From: Macrothele yani
Lineage: Eukaryota > Arthropoda > Arachnida > Araneae > Macrothelidae
Reading direction: 5' to 3'
Assembly (NCBI GenBank): GCA_039090855.1
Contig: CM077023.1
Location: 79,583,127 to 79,647,126 of the forward strand
DNA: 64,000 bases
Within the stretch, counting starts at the first letter, position 1; every line of letters begins with the position of its first letter. The translations under genes and the position numbers were made by a program. Positions 12,234 through 23,161 of the stretch are shown here, piece after piece. The notes beneath the pieces are model-generated. The model ran no database searches. It was not told the origin of the DNA and was given only the letters and a program-made list of their open reading frames with translations.

Positions 12234-13648
12234 CACTCACGGACAATAAAGTTTGCACACCAAGAAGGAAGCATCGGATTGAACTGAAAATTTATGGACG
12301 TAATGATGCAGATGAATGATACACATAACAGCAAAAACAGAGCTGCAGGACAATTACAGAGGGATCAGTGGCATGCAGTCCGGTCATCTTCAATTGCGCG
12401 TCGCACCGCCTCGTGCGGCGATACATGCTGCAATACGGTCTATCATGGAGGCGAACAGACGCCTGATGTTGTCCTGCTGCAGACTGGCCCACACGTGTTG
12501 CACGGTGTGCTCCAAATCCAGGATAGTCCGGCACGGCGGCAGCTGGCGTTTCAACTGGTCCCATACATGCTCGATAGGGGACATGTACGGGGAGCGGGCA
12601 GACCATGGAAGTGTCTGGACATGACGTATAGGCAGTCCTGGGCAACCAGTGCCGTGAGCGGGTGGGCATTATCCTACTGATGTAGCGCAACTGGAATCCC
12701 TGCTAGGAATGGGAGCAGATAGGGCCGTAGGATCTTATCTACACACCGCTGGCCCGTCAATGATCCACGTACCACTACTAGAGCTGATCAGTTATGGTAA
12801 GCAACAGCTCCCTAAACCATAATGCCTGCAGTGGGGGAGGTGTGGCGTTCGATAGCAAGGTTGGGATTGTGCCGTTGCCCCGGGGACCTCCACACCCGGA
12901 CACGATGATCATCTGTCCCCAAAACGAAGCGGCACTCATCGCTAAGCACCACACGTTGCCAGTCTGTGGCGTTTCACGTCGCTCTGGGCTGGCACCATAG
13001 CAAACGGAGCAGGCGATGTTCCGGTGTTAATGGCAGCACACGTAAGGGGCGCTGGGAACGCAGATTCGCTTCCGCGAGGCGTCGGGAAATGGTTCGTGGG
13101 CACACAGGAGCCGCTACATCTGCCTGTATAATGAACCGAGTCTCCGTGGGATCCGTTCGTGCCTGGCGCACGATCCTTCGATCCTTTCTACCTATGGTCC
13201 TCCTGGTCCGTCCGGAGCCACTCCGCCGTGTGGCAGTGCCGATACGTGTCCACTGCTCCAAACGCAGTTCGAACAGTATAGTCAGAATGATCCACGTGGC
13301 GGGCTACACGGCGCGCCGATCACCCTGCGGTTTTCAGCCCGATGATCAGGCCTCTTTCAAAGTCCGTAAGTTGCGTAAATCGACGTCTCTGGCGTCTACA
13401 CAACATTTTTGTCACTCTGTACTCTTGTTTGCATCGGCCGGTGCTTTTCGCTTTCATGGCGCATCGACTACACGCCGGTTTATAAGGTTGCCGGTTCGTG
13501 ATTACAGCGCCACCACAGGGTGTGTGGTCATGCGCACTCGCACAAAACGTGGATCATTTGCATGCCAGCACGCACTCTAGCTATTTGCAAAGTTTCGCGG
13601 TTGTAGCAGGTTTTCTTCTAGGTGAGCAAATTTCATTGTCCGTGAGTG
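12234..13648 (-). mobile_element. Tc1-like element 1 (1.4 kb)
   Basis: Terminal inverted repeats read CACTCACGGACAATAAAGTT inward from the left and the matching ATTGTCCGTGAGTG on the right. TA duplications flank it at 12232-12233 and 13649-13650. It is an IS630-Tc1-mariner element by its ends, length and transposase remnant, essentially complete in length. Confidence 0.9.
12390..13406 (-). pseudogene. Tc1-like transposase, degraded
   Basis: It would cut and paste the host element at TA sites. A probable start lies at 13406. The N-terminal helix-turn-helix region (FTQLTDFERGLIIGLK) is followed by an in-frame TGA at 13320-13322 where family members have tryptophan. A frameshift follows near 13270. 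The second DNA-binding zone is readable at 12974-13261 (DRRIVRQARTDPTETRF, LPLTPEH). In shifted frames a DDE catalytic core is visible: LSDECRFVLGTDD for the first aspartate, then a stop before DNAHP, then MSPIEHVWD for the glutamate zone. The C-terminus reads AACIAARGG. It has several frameshifts and at least three stops. Plus-strand open frames of up to 204 codons over this span are antisense shadows. Confidence 0.88.
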
Positions 13649-13978
13649 TATCATAGCTATCAAGAGTAAATTTGATATTTATAAGTTTTGTAAAATAATA
13701 CTATGAAACAGTACATTTCCCCATTCCTTAAACATAATTGAAAGTTATTGTTAGTTAAAAGATTAAGTTCCAAAGCATTCTCTTTCTTCAAAAAAATCAC
13801 GATGAAAAAAGATATTTAGCTTGTCCTCCTACAGAAAAAAATAAAATTATTACAAACGTATTCAAAAAATAATAAGCTCCAACAGAAACTAAAATGACTA
13901 AATCACTCGCATTAATGGAAAAAAATCAAATCGTCTTCGTGCGATTAGTTTTACCTTGAATGTAAATGCGATTCCGAA

Positions 13979-14055
13979 GACATTCTGGCTCAGTGGTTAA
14001 GACGCGTGTTTTCTAACCCAAACGATCTCAGTTCGATTCTCACCACCAGCGCGAA
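13979..14055 (+). repeat. tRNA-like segment (single copy, SINE head or tRNA relic)
   Basis: An A box TGGCTCAGTGG at 13986-13996 and a B box-like AGTTCGATTCT at 14030-14040 are spaced as in tRNA genes. No clean acceptor stem was found, and no second copy in the window, so it may be a tRNA pseudogene or the head of an otherwise absent SINE family. Confidence 0.5.
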
Positions 14056-14059
14056 AGTG

Positions 14060-14677
14060 TTCTCTGGAGTAAGGGCCAAAAATTTTATTGTCTTTGATTT
14101 TCCGAAATTTCTGTGTATAATGACGGTAGAAAATCTGTGAAACCATAGAAATTAGAAAAGCGGAAATTTCGTTAAAAGACGGGCACTTACCCGCAACTTT
14201 ATTGCACGTTACTTTCAGAAATTATCCATGAATTCATAGCACTTATTTTTTATAGTGTAGTCCGTTTTGCTTTTTTCATTTACACATAATTAAGTCACCG
14301 TAAACAATCCGATTGATGAAAAATTAAGAACTTAAAAATTTCTGTTATTTTGGAATCTGATATCATGAAGGAATTATTTTGTATTCTGGATTTATTTCAA
14401 GATAATGTATCAAAAATTAAAGCAGCTACCATGAATCTTTGCCTATTACAGATATGAATTCATTTTTGACACCTATTATACAGTCATTGTTTGTATATAA
14501 CACTAAGATGTCAGTTTATCAGATACACCTGTTTTTGTTACATAAATGACTTACTCCACACGTAGGAAGACACATGACCGATGTGCGCCGTAAAAATCAA
14601 GCAGAGCAGCTCGTTGAGCATCAATTAACATTTGATTGAGGGTCGAAATAGGCAAAGCATATCATATCATGTCGCAT
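14060..14677. other. No recognisable feature
   Basis: A+T-rich sequence with no motif that I can assign. Confidence 0.4.
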
Positions 14678-14900
14678 GTAGAGCATTTTAGGAAGGGAGT
14701 GTCTGATCCCTGGTCTTAAACAACCCTTTGAGGTAGAAAGCTAGTAGAGTTGGGGTAAAGTGCCCGGCAGGAAGGTCACACAGAAGCGAGGCAGAATGGT
14801 GGAGGAAGACGCCCTTATTTATAACCGGGAAGTCAGTACCCGGGGTCCAACGGCTTGACGTGCCCATCGGACGCATGGCGGATATTTAGTGGTTCGAGCG
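14678..14900 (-). repeat. SINE family A, copy 3 (head-truncated)
   Basis: The inverse of the copy at 3824-4104. Homology runs from the tail (GTAGAGCATTTTAGGAAGGG on the plus strand) to just before the B box, where it stops abruptly at GTGGTTCGAG. Beyond that lies a Tc1 fragment. Confidence 0.75.
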
Positions 14901-14971
14901 TTCGTACCTGCCTGGGATCGATCCTGAGACTATTCCGTAGAAGACTACTAGGCCATCCGTGGCCCGGAATA

Positions 14972-15240
14972 GGCAAAACGAGGTATCTGAGTGACTGTGA
15001 ACGTAGCATGATAGTTGACGCTAGGTGTGCCAGTTCGAGCATCTCACAAAAGTTCGGGCTATTCTCACAAAACCGTCGCAAGGGTTTAACATGAACGGCG
15101 TGGCACGCAAAACAAAAACTTCCAGTAACAGACAATCTTGTGGAGGAAAACTTCTGGTAGATCAAAAGGGTCAAAGAAGACTGGAGACATGGTTGTCAAC
15201 TGCTGTAGCCCAGTCACGACGTGGTCGGATACGTGTTGCG
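14972..15240 (+). pseudogene. Tc1-like transposase N-terminal fragment
   Basis: Two overlapping frames give the start of a Tc1 transposase. LSDCERSMIVDARCASSSIS matches the first helix-turn-helix seen in this family. After a frameshift near 15092, KTSSNRQSCGGKLLVDQKGQ matches the linker into the second DNA-binding domain. The catalytic core is absent. The fragment ends about 60 bp before the hAT end at 15304, so the hAT insertion may have landed in it, although I could not find the remainder on the far side. Confidence 0.6.
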
Positions 15241-15757
15241 TTCGGAGATGATCCACAACGGCCCACCAATGTTAAATTCTTTAGTGATTTGCCGAGTTGC
15301 GGGCAGAGATGGAAACGGGTCAAGGGTCAACGGGTCGGGTCAAGGTGTTCCTGACCTGATTTTGACCCGGTTTTATTCCCGTTTCCTTTTTGAAAGGAGA
15401 AAAATATATTCCAAAGAAAAATGTGCGTTGTGGAATTCTTTAGTCGATACTGGTGCCCACGGAGTGAATAATGATTTGCCATGCAAAAATATTGTCGTCT
15501 CTTTCTTATAGCAACGAAGAATTCCCCTGACCGACGTCAGACACACCGACACCATATCGTAAAAAGATGCTTCCTTTGCGTTCTTTTACAGTGCGATTGT
15601 CCAGGGCAAAGTACAAGCAAACGCCATTCGCCTGCTTCTCATCTGACTCACTCTATCCGTGCGAAGTTCACTGTATGACTAAGAGTTATTTTTCATATCG
15701 CATCTTATACATTGAGCATTCATAGGCTTTGGATTGATGTGCTAACATCCCGTTCCC

Positions 15758-16096
15758 ATGACATGTCATGTCGAAATTAACTCCTTATTTGTTAATATGG
15801 ATGGATTTAATATTAAGGAGGTTGAGAAAGGCGTCGAGGCCAAAAAATTCGTGCTTGTTGAAAACCAGAAGGGGAAGAGTGAAAGCTGGAAATTGTTTCG
15901 TCTCATTAAGGAACCGGTAAATAATTCTGTGTTGTTTGGTCTTGCTTGTTGTTCAAAATGTGGAAAGTATATAATTACAAAGAAAAGTGTCAACGGTGTA
16001 ATAAAAGACTACGAAACCAAAAATCAAACGGACCATATGAAAGTATGCGTACCTCCATCAAAGCATAGAAAGAGTGAACAGTCTAAATACATTTGA
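15758..16096 (+). CDS. BED-zinc-finger-like N-terminal fragment of a hAT transposase
   Basis: A 112-codon frame from a true ATG. A BED-like finger is suggested by W44 and F47, then C65-x2-C68, then H93-x3-C97, the usual spacing of the DNA-binding finger at the front of hAT transposases. Lysine-rich stretches surround it. The frame stops at 16096, before any DDE or dimerisation region, and an RTE element is inserted 200 bp downstream. It lies within hAT-like termini, which supports the assignment. A short domesticated or spliced BED protein is possible but has no other support. Confidence 0.5.
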   Translation: MTCHVEINSLFVNMDGFNIKEVEKGVEAKKFVLVENQKGKSESWKLFRLIKEPVNNSVLFGLACCSKCGKYIITKKSVNGVIKDYETKNQTDHMKVCVPPSKHRKSEQSKYI

Positions 16097-16294
16097 AAAA
16101 CACATTTGGTTAATCGTAAATAATGATTCCCATTTGTAATATACTCCATGGTCACGGACATAGTCAGCCATTACTTCTGGATTACGCAAAATAGTGGTAC
16201 TAAAATTCAGCAAGTAACCAACTTTTATTATTTAAAAAGGATTTCTGTTATTAAATATCAAGCAGTTGTTGGAATGAATATATATATATATTAC

Positions 16295-19117
16295 CTACAA
16301 CGGACGCTCCCTATCTTCTGATTCAAGGCTTCTTGAATTGGAAGAGGAACTACAAAGGATCAAGTGGGACATCGTCGGGCTGAGTGAGGTAAGGAGAAAA
16401 GGAGAAGATCTCATTGAACTGAAAAGTGGACATCTCTTCTATTATCGTGGGACAGATACTGGCAGAACTAGTGGTGTTGGATTTATAATAAACAAGAAAC
16501 TGAAGGATAAAGTGGTAGAAGTTGAAAGTTCCTCGGACAGAGCTGCACGACTCGTTATCCAACTATTGAGAAGATACCAGGCTCAGATTATTCAAACTTA
16601 TGCACCCACCACAAGTCATCCTGAAGAAGAAATTGAAGAATTTTATGAGGAAATTCGTCATCTAAATAATAAAGGTAAGCAGCACTTGAAGATAATTATG
16701 GGAGATTTCAATGCAAAAATAGGGCACCGGCAACAGAATGAAACTTCAGTAGGTAAATTCGGTCACGGTAACAGAAACCAGCGTGGAAATACTCTCGTTG
16801 AGTTTGCAGAGGCAGAAGGATTTTTCATCTTGAATTCCTTTTTCAAGAAAAAGCCACACAGGAAATGGACATGGAGACATCCAATTGGGACGACAAGTGA
16901 AATTGATTTTATTATGTGTAACAAAAAATTCGTCATCGAAGACTGCAGTGTGCTAAACAAGTTCAACACAGGTAGTGACCATAGATTGGTGAGATGTAAG
17001 ATGCACCTCAACACTAAACTGGAACGTGGCAAGCTCATAAGACAAACAAAATGTATTGACATAACCAACCTTAAAAAACACCATAATACTTTCAAGTTGG
17101 AACTGAAGAACAGATTCTCTGCTTTAGAAGGCCTAACATCGCAAGAAGTGGATATTTCGGAAGTTAACAGAAAAGTAACCAAAGCTCTTATGGAAACAGC
17201 AACAAAATTAGCTGGGTCTAAGAACAAGTTGCATGTAAACAAATTATCAGGAAAAACCAAAATGTTGATGCAAAAAGAAGAGAGATGAGGACAACTAAAG
17301 AAGATGTGACTTCCAAAGTGGAATATATAGAGCTATGCAAGACAGCACGAAAAAGTATCACTGAAGACGTAAGGAAATTCAACTGTGAGCTAGTGAGGAA
17401 AGCAATTGAAAACAACCAAAGCCTAAAGATAGCAAAGGGACATCTCAGTAAGGGAAGAAAACAGATTATGGCTCTGAGAAAGAAGATGGTTCTATAACAA
17501 GAAATAGAGGCGAAATTTTGACAAGAGTGAAAGATTTCTACTCCAAATTATATGAAAGGGATGATACATGTACTCCAGACATCATGAAAGGTACCAGAGT
17601 TCTTCCAGTCCTCCCAGCAGAAGTTGCACATGCAATCAAGAACATGAAGCGGGGGAAAGCTCCAGGAGAAGATGGAATTACTATAGACATCATACAAGAA
17701 GCAAGTGGAGAAATTGAAACAGTACTCGCCCAAATTTTCACTCGATGCCTTAATGAAGGGAAGATTCCTGAGGATTGGAACAATGCTACAATGATCCTGC
17801 TACATAAAAAAGGTGACATTGAGGATCTCAGGAACTACAGACCTATCAGCCTCCTATCAGTGGTTTATAAAATCTTCACTAAAGTTCTTTCACACCGCTT
17901 GAAGGTAACACTGGACATGGCTCAACCGAGAGAACAAGCTGGATTCAGGAGTGGCTACAGCACAATAGATCATATCCACGTACTGAGAGAACTAATTGAA
18001 AGAGCGAGGAATATGAACTTCCATTGTGCATGGCTTTTATCGATTATGAAAAAGCCTTTGATTCGGTGAAACCATCAGCAGTTACCACGGCTCTGAAATC
18101 CTGCGGTATTGAAGATGCATACATTAATATTATTAACAACATCTATGAAAATGCAAGTGCAAAGATTCGGCTGTTTGAAAATACAACACACATAAAAATT
18201 GGAAAGGGAGTGAGACAAGGTGACACCATATCTCCGAAGCTCTTTAATGCCACATTGGAAAATGTCTTTCAATCACTGAACTGGGAAAACAAAGGGATAA
18301 AGATTAATGGAGATTATCTAACCCACCTTCGTTTTGCTGATGACGTAGTCATTTTTGCAACTACCCCATCAGAGCTGCAGAGTATGATCCAGGAACTTGC
18401 TGACAAGAGTAAAGAAGTGGGATTAAAAATGAACTTTCAGAAGATAAAAGTGATGTTCAATGCTTTTACAAGAAATGAAGATTTATCGATTGATGGAGAA
18501 AAACTGGAGATAACAGATACGTATGTTTATCTTGGACAGCAGATATCAAGTGAGGGTCACATTGATGAAGAAATTAATAGGCGTACAAAACTTGCCTGGA
18601 GAGCTTTTGGAAGAAACAGCATAATTTTCAAGAGCAATATGCCATTATGTCTTAAAAAGAAAAGTGTTTGATCAATGCATCCTTCCAGTGCTTACGTATG
18701 GTGCAGAGACGTGGACCTTAACTAAAAAAGAGACATACAAAGGCTGCAGACAACTCAAAGCAGCATGGAGAGGTGCATGCTTGGTATAACCAGGAGAGAT
18801 AAGAAGAGGAACTCGTGGATCCGAAAAATGACGAGAGTGGAAGACATCATGATCAGAGTTAAATCCCTGAAATGGCAATGGGCTGGACATACTGCCAGAA
18901 GGACAGACCATAGATGGACAGCCGAAATTTTAGATTGGATTCCAAGGTACAGGAAAAGACCCAGAAAAAGACCACATGGGAGATGGGTGGATGAAATTCG
19001 TAAATATGCGGGAGTGACATGGAGGAGACTGGCACAAGACAGACCGTTGTGGAGGAAACTTGGGGAGACCTTCGTCCAGCAGTGGATTGATAATGGTTGA
19101 CAATGATGATGATGATG
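16295..19117 (+). mobile_element. RTE-like retrotransposon, copy 2 (most complete)
   Basis: It carries endonuclease, reverse transcriptase and C-terminal parts, and ends in a (GAT)n tail. A 7-bp duplication, ATATTAC, flanks it at 16288-16294 and 19118-19124. It begins inside the endonuclease N-terminus (the YNVRTL-like start is only partly present), so it is slightly 5'-truncated. It lies inside hAT-like element 1 and so is younger than that insertion. Confidence 0.88.
16305..19100 (+). pseudogene. RTE endonuclease-reverse transcriptase polyprotein, frameshifted
   Basis: Domains in order. An APE-type endonuclease in a 316-codon open stretch from 16338 has SEVR (residues 16-19), TYAPT (87-91), GDFNAKIG (122-129), DFIMC (190-194) and SDH (213-215), so all key metal and catalytic signatures are present. 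A linker follows, then RT with NYRPISLLSVVYK, a disrupted motif A zone near 18010-18060, GVRQGDTISP and RFADDVVIF. The C-terminal zone has QWAGHTARRTDHRW and ends WIDNG before the (GAT)n tail. Frame changes occur near 17285, 17495, 18010 and 18670-18740. It nicks target DNA and copies its RNA when intact; this copy cannot. Confidence 0.9.
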
Positions 19118-19550
19118 ATATTACATTTATTTGTATATACATAAACATAAATTGAGTTTCGAATTTATAGTTCAAAGCAGATTTGTCCGGGTCAGTTACG
19201 GGTCTGGATCAGGACAGGGCGGGTTGGGTCAGGTACAGTTATGGGACGTCCAGGTCCCGGTCCGAAATTTTTGACTCGTTTCAAACTCTGGTTGGTCTTC
19301 TCGCTTACACGATTCTATCCAGTCTCTTTCTACATCCAGATGAGGCCCGGACGTAGTACTTCTGCGTCCCTAAATAGCATTTTTGACTGAAAAACCAGCA
19401 TGGCCCTTAGTCGTTAAAATATCAGTTACAAATCAGATTTGAGTAACATATCTTTTCCTGAATGACAGGAAATTAAATCTAAGAAAAAAATGATGCATAT
19501 ACAAGTAAGTTCCTGAATATATGAACTTGTGTTCGTGCAGTCTGAATTCG

Positions 19551-19746
19551 TTTGTTTGGGGATTTACCGACCACCGTGGGCAACTCGATGGGCTATAACC
19601 AGTCGTCCGTCCTTAAGTTAGGGCCACTGTTTCCAGGGAAGGCAGAAAGCCAACGCCGTAAGACAAACACAGCATCAATATCTCACCGGGATTCGAACAC
19701 GGGCATATGGCCAGAAGCCAGAGCTAATGTGTCACCGGGGAGGCTG
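19551..19746 (-). repeat. SINE family B, copy 2
   Basis: A diverged member. On the plus strand it reads from GGATTTACCGACCACCGTGG through GGGATTCGAACAC (inverse B box) to a damaged inverse A box (GTGTCACCGGGG). No poly-A tract or flanking duplication remains. Confidence 0.75.
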
Positions 19747-19859
19747 AATTTCTCCGAATTCTGCACACCGTTTACTTGCTCGTAAATAGCATTGTACATT
19801 ACTTTCGAGATTATCATACAGTTTACCCAATCCTACGATAAGAAACATTATTAGATTTA

Positions 19860-21268
19860 CACTGTTGGCTACCCAAAATGCAACACCAAGAACGACACGA
19901 GATAGCAAAGCCAGATTTACTGAACACATAACGACAGAGACAAAGATGAAACGATTGAGCTTACAGGCCCGTGAGACTTGTGGAACACGCAGACATCAAT
20001 AGTTCGTGTGGCCCCCATGGCTGGCAATAACAGCCGCTACACGCCGCGGCATCGAACGAAAGAGTCTTTGGATGTGGGCTTGAGGTATATCGGTCCAGGC
20101 TGCTTCCACACGTTGCCACAGTTCATCAGGCGTAGCCGCGGGTGGTGCTCGCCGGGCCACTCGGTTGCCGATCAGTGACCAGACGTGTCCGATGGGCGAC
20201 ATATCGGAAGAACAGGCGGGCCACGGCAGCAGTGACACCTGGTGGGCTGTGAAGAATTGTTGCACGAGGCGTGCCACGTGCGGGCGCGCATTGTCCTACG
20301 GAAACGTGGCCGCTGGAAGGTCCTGCAAGTGAGGGAGAACTACAGGCTCCAAAACGTCGGAGATGGTGCGATGGCTGTTGAGTGTACCGGCGATGCGTAC
20401 CAGAGGGGTGCGGATGTCATATCCAATTGCGCCCCAAACCATAAAGCCAGGCGACGAACCGGTATGGCGTTGCATAATGCAAGCGTCATACAGTCTCTCG
20501 CCGCGGTGCCGCCACACGCGGATCCGACCATCGTGGTGTTGCAGGCAGAAGCGGGATTCGTCGGAGAAGACAATGTCGTGCCATTCCGTAGTCCAGGTGC
20601 GGCGTTCAACGGCTCACTGCCGCCGCACTCGCCGGTGGTATAACGTCAATGGTAATAGGAGCAATGGGCGCCGTGCGACAAGTCCCCGCTTCTGCAGACG
20701 ACGTCGAACGGTACGTGCTGACACAGGTTGTTGCGCAACACACCCTAATACCTGCGCTAACGTTCGTGATGTGGCGGTGCGAGCCGTCAATGCCCGCCGC
20801 ACAACATGCCGGTCCTCTCGTTCGGTGGTGTGCCGCGGCTGCGGCAATCGCTCACGTCGGTCCATCCGTCCCTCCTGCACCCACCGAATCTATACTCGCC
20901 TCACTGTGGCTGGATGTCGTCCCACACGGGCGCCGATGTCTCGGTACGATAAACCGCTGTCGCGATAAGCCACTATTCGTCCTCTGTCGAACTCCGAAAC
21001 GTGCTAGAATGACTGCCGTATTCTGCGACGAGGCATCAGGAAGCTTCCCACGCACAGGTCCGGCAGCACAACATACTTCCACTACTTACACCCCGCCTTC
21101 TGTGCACCCTCCTTATAGTGCTTCTCGGTGGCGTGCCGGGCGCACATGAATTGCATATACCCTGCAATGCTAATCGTTTGCATGTCCTCTCGCGGGCGAC
21201 GCATGCTGTGAATTTCAGGCCAATCGGATGCTTCCTTCTTGGTGTTGCATTTTGGGTGGCCAGTAGTG
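19860..21268 (-). mobile_element. Tc1-like element 2 (1.41 kb)
   Basis: Inverted repeats of about 33 bp, CACTGTTGGCTACCCAAAAT on the left with the inverse ATTTTGGGTGGCCAGTAGTG on the right. TA duplications at 19858-19859 and 21269-21270. The length is that of an intact Tc1 element. Confidence 0.93.
19996..21036 (-). pseudogene. Tc1-like transposase with four in-frame stops, no frameshift
   Basis: From ATG at 21036 to the stop at 19996-19998 the frame holds 346 codons, the usual family length. It has two N-terminal helix-turn-helix zones (SEFDRGRIVAYRDSGLSYR and LSRTL-like), then the catalytic core: FSDESRFCLQHHDGR (first Asp), VMVWGAI-like FMVWGAIGYD, DNARPHVARLV (second Asp) and SPIGHVW 35 residues on. 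Family members have glutamate at the glycine of SPIGHVW, so the third catalytic residue is missing. Stops: TAG 21004-21006, TAG 20890-20892, TGA 20614-20616, TAG 20296-20298. The plus-strand 201-codon frame here is a shadow. Confidence 0.93.
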
Positions 21269-21433
21269 TAGTTTAGTCAAACTGGCAGTGACAGTCAAAA
21301 ATATAAGAACTGCAATCTTCTTAAACTAGCAAATTAGAGACATTCTGTTTTTCACTCAACTCAGGAAACTTTGATCTGCCGTTTTGTTTATTGACTATGT
21401 ATTTGTAAATCCCGCAGTGAAATTAAATACTAT

Positions 21434-21760
21434 AGCCTTCACCACAAAGCATGAATAAGGGGAACGCGGTTTTCATACAGCAGGAAGAAGAGAAAACGCC
21501 TTTATAGCCTCCTTCACCACAAAACTGGAAGAAGATGCATAGCAGGTAGAAGCTGTTTTCGTATAGCAGGAAGAAGGGGAAAAGCCTTTAGCAGGAAGAT
21601 GTTTTCGCATAGCAGATAGAAGGGAAAGAGCTTTTATAATAGCCTTTACCACAAAGTATGAAGAAGGGGAAAGCTGTTTTCGTAAAGCAGAAAGAAGGGG
21701 AAAAGCCTTCATAGCCTTCACCACAAAGCAGGAAGAAGGAAAAAAGCTGTTTTGGCATCC
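21434..21760. repeat. Minisatellite, unit about 70 bp
   Basis: CCTTCACCACAAAGCA-type blocks recur at about 21438, 21512, 21649 and 21719, each followed by GAAGAAGGGGAAA and GCTGTTTTCG segments. There are about four to five units, one internally shortened. The minus-strand frame at 21473-21724 is open because of the repeat. Confidence 0.75.
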
Positions 21761-22539
21761 TTAGAAGAAATGGTGGCAGAAAGAAAAGCGAAAAGAGGTA
21801 TTTCGACTATTAATTTTCTGATTTTATCTAAGCATTTTTTCGCAGATATATCACACGGAAAAAAATTGGATGATGAAAAATTTGCGGCCCCTAGAAACGA
21901 GGGCTCTAGCCAGCCGCCTTGCCGGCCTAACCTCTAATCCTAAAGCTATTTTCCTCCTCAGGATCGCCGATTACTGGAGGTTTTTTCCGCACCATTTTCG
22001 ATAAACCCTTGTTAGGATTGTGCGTGAAAATTCCAAGAAAACAGCCTTTTGAGAGACACTTGAACTGGAACGCCTGGTGTCCACTATCATGCGACGTTCA
22101 AAGTTGCACAGATCACTCGTTTTGCTCATTCTAACCCTCCACTGAACGCTAACTGATGTTTGATAAGCTGGGCTGCATAATTTTTACTGTGCATTACGCT
22201 CACGGTCCATCTTGCATGTTGGAAGGAGACATTTATGTGGCGACAGCAGATGTAAATAACAAAGATGGATCTTAGTATATCATCATTATTAGGGGCATAG
22301 TTAGAGCGGAGGGAGCAAGCTGCCATGGTCCCCCGAAAGTGTTTCATTTTTTTGTTACAATGCGACTTACATTAGAAAAAATGTTTTAATTTAATAAAAT
22401 TGCATGAGCTTACATTAGAAAACAATGCTTTATTTTTTCTTCTATTTTTCATTAGCTTTTTTTCGTCCTGAAGGATTTCAAAAACTTCTATTTCCTGTCG
22501 GCCCCACCCCCGATAATAAAAATTCTATATACGCCTCTG
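21761..22539. other. No recognisable gene
   Basis: Short frames only. G/C-rich scraps near 21890-21925 and 22500-22515 resemble TE ends, but no inverted partner was found. Confidence 0.35.
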
Positions 22540-23106
22540 ATCATCATTGTCAACCATTACCAGTCCACTGCTGGGTGAAGGTCTCCTCAAGTTGTTCCAC
22601 AATTTGAGCCAGTCTCCTCCATGTCACTCCGGCATGCTTTCGAATTAATATGCTCATCTCCCGTGTGGACTTCTTCTGTTTTTTGTTTTTTTTTCAGTCC
22701 CTTTGTACCCAATTTAATTTTTCACTTGCTCATCGGTGGTCCGTTCTTTTAGCAATATGTTCAGTCCATTGCCATTTCAAGGATTTTATTTTGAACATGA
22801 TGTCGTACACTCTTGTCATTTTCTTGATCCACGAGCTCCCCTTCTTATCTTTGCTATAGTTGCGTCAAGCGTGCATCTCTCCAAGCTTCTTTCCGTTGTC
22901 CATGTCTCTGCTCCATACGTAAGAACTGGAAGCATGCACTGATTAACCACTTATTTCAAGGCATAATGGTATATTGCTCTTGAAAATTGTACTGATTCTT
23001 CCAAATATTCTCCAACCAAGTTTTATACGTAGATTAATTTCTTCATCAGTGTGGCCCTCGCTTGGTGTCTGTTATCCTAGGTAAATGTAGGTATCGGTTA
23101 CCTCTC
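22540..23106 (-). mobile_element. RTE-like retrotransposon, copy 3 (old 3' fragment)
   Basis: Inverse of the 3' end of the RTE family: ATCATCATTGTCAACCATTA at the left, then the C-terminal coding zone and part of the region after RT. Many indels leave no long open frame. Homology ends at a CT-rich microsatellite, either because of 5' truncation or repeat expansion at the junction. Confidence 0.85.
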
Positions 23107-23126
23107 TGTCTCTCTCTCTTTCTATC

Positions 23127-23161
<35 letters not shown>
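23107..23161. repeat. Microsatellite (TC)n then (CTAT)n
   Basis: A TCTCTC tract runs directly into about nine CTAT units, abutting the 5' break of RTE copy 3. Confidence 0.9.

Larger units (their letters stand above)
15304..19290 (+). mobile_element. hAT-like element 1, interrupted by an RTE copy
   Basis: The left end CAGAGATGGAAACGGGTCAA matches the inverse of the right end TTGACTCGTTTCAAACTCTG at 17 of 20 positions. CAGAG is a typical hAT terminus, and short GGGTC repeats lie inside both ends. Without the RTE insertion the element is only about 1.2 kb, too short to encode a whole hAT transposase. The flanking 8-mers (GTTGCGGG and GTTGGTCT) agree at only the first four bases, so the target duplication is not convincing. 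Confidence 0.65.

Noticed and set aside
12966..13580. A 204-codon plus-strand frame
   Set aside because: Antisense to the Tc1-like element 1 transposase; no motif of its own.
20363..20968. A 201-codon plus-strand frame, Arg- and Cys-rich
   Set aside because: Antisense to the Tc1-like element 2 transposase, which has full-length family similarity on the minus strand.
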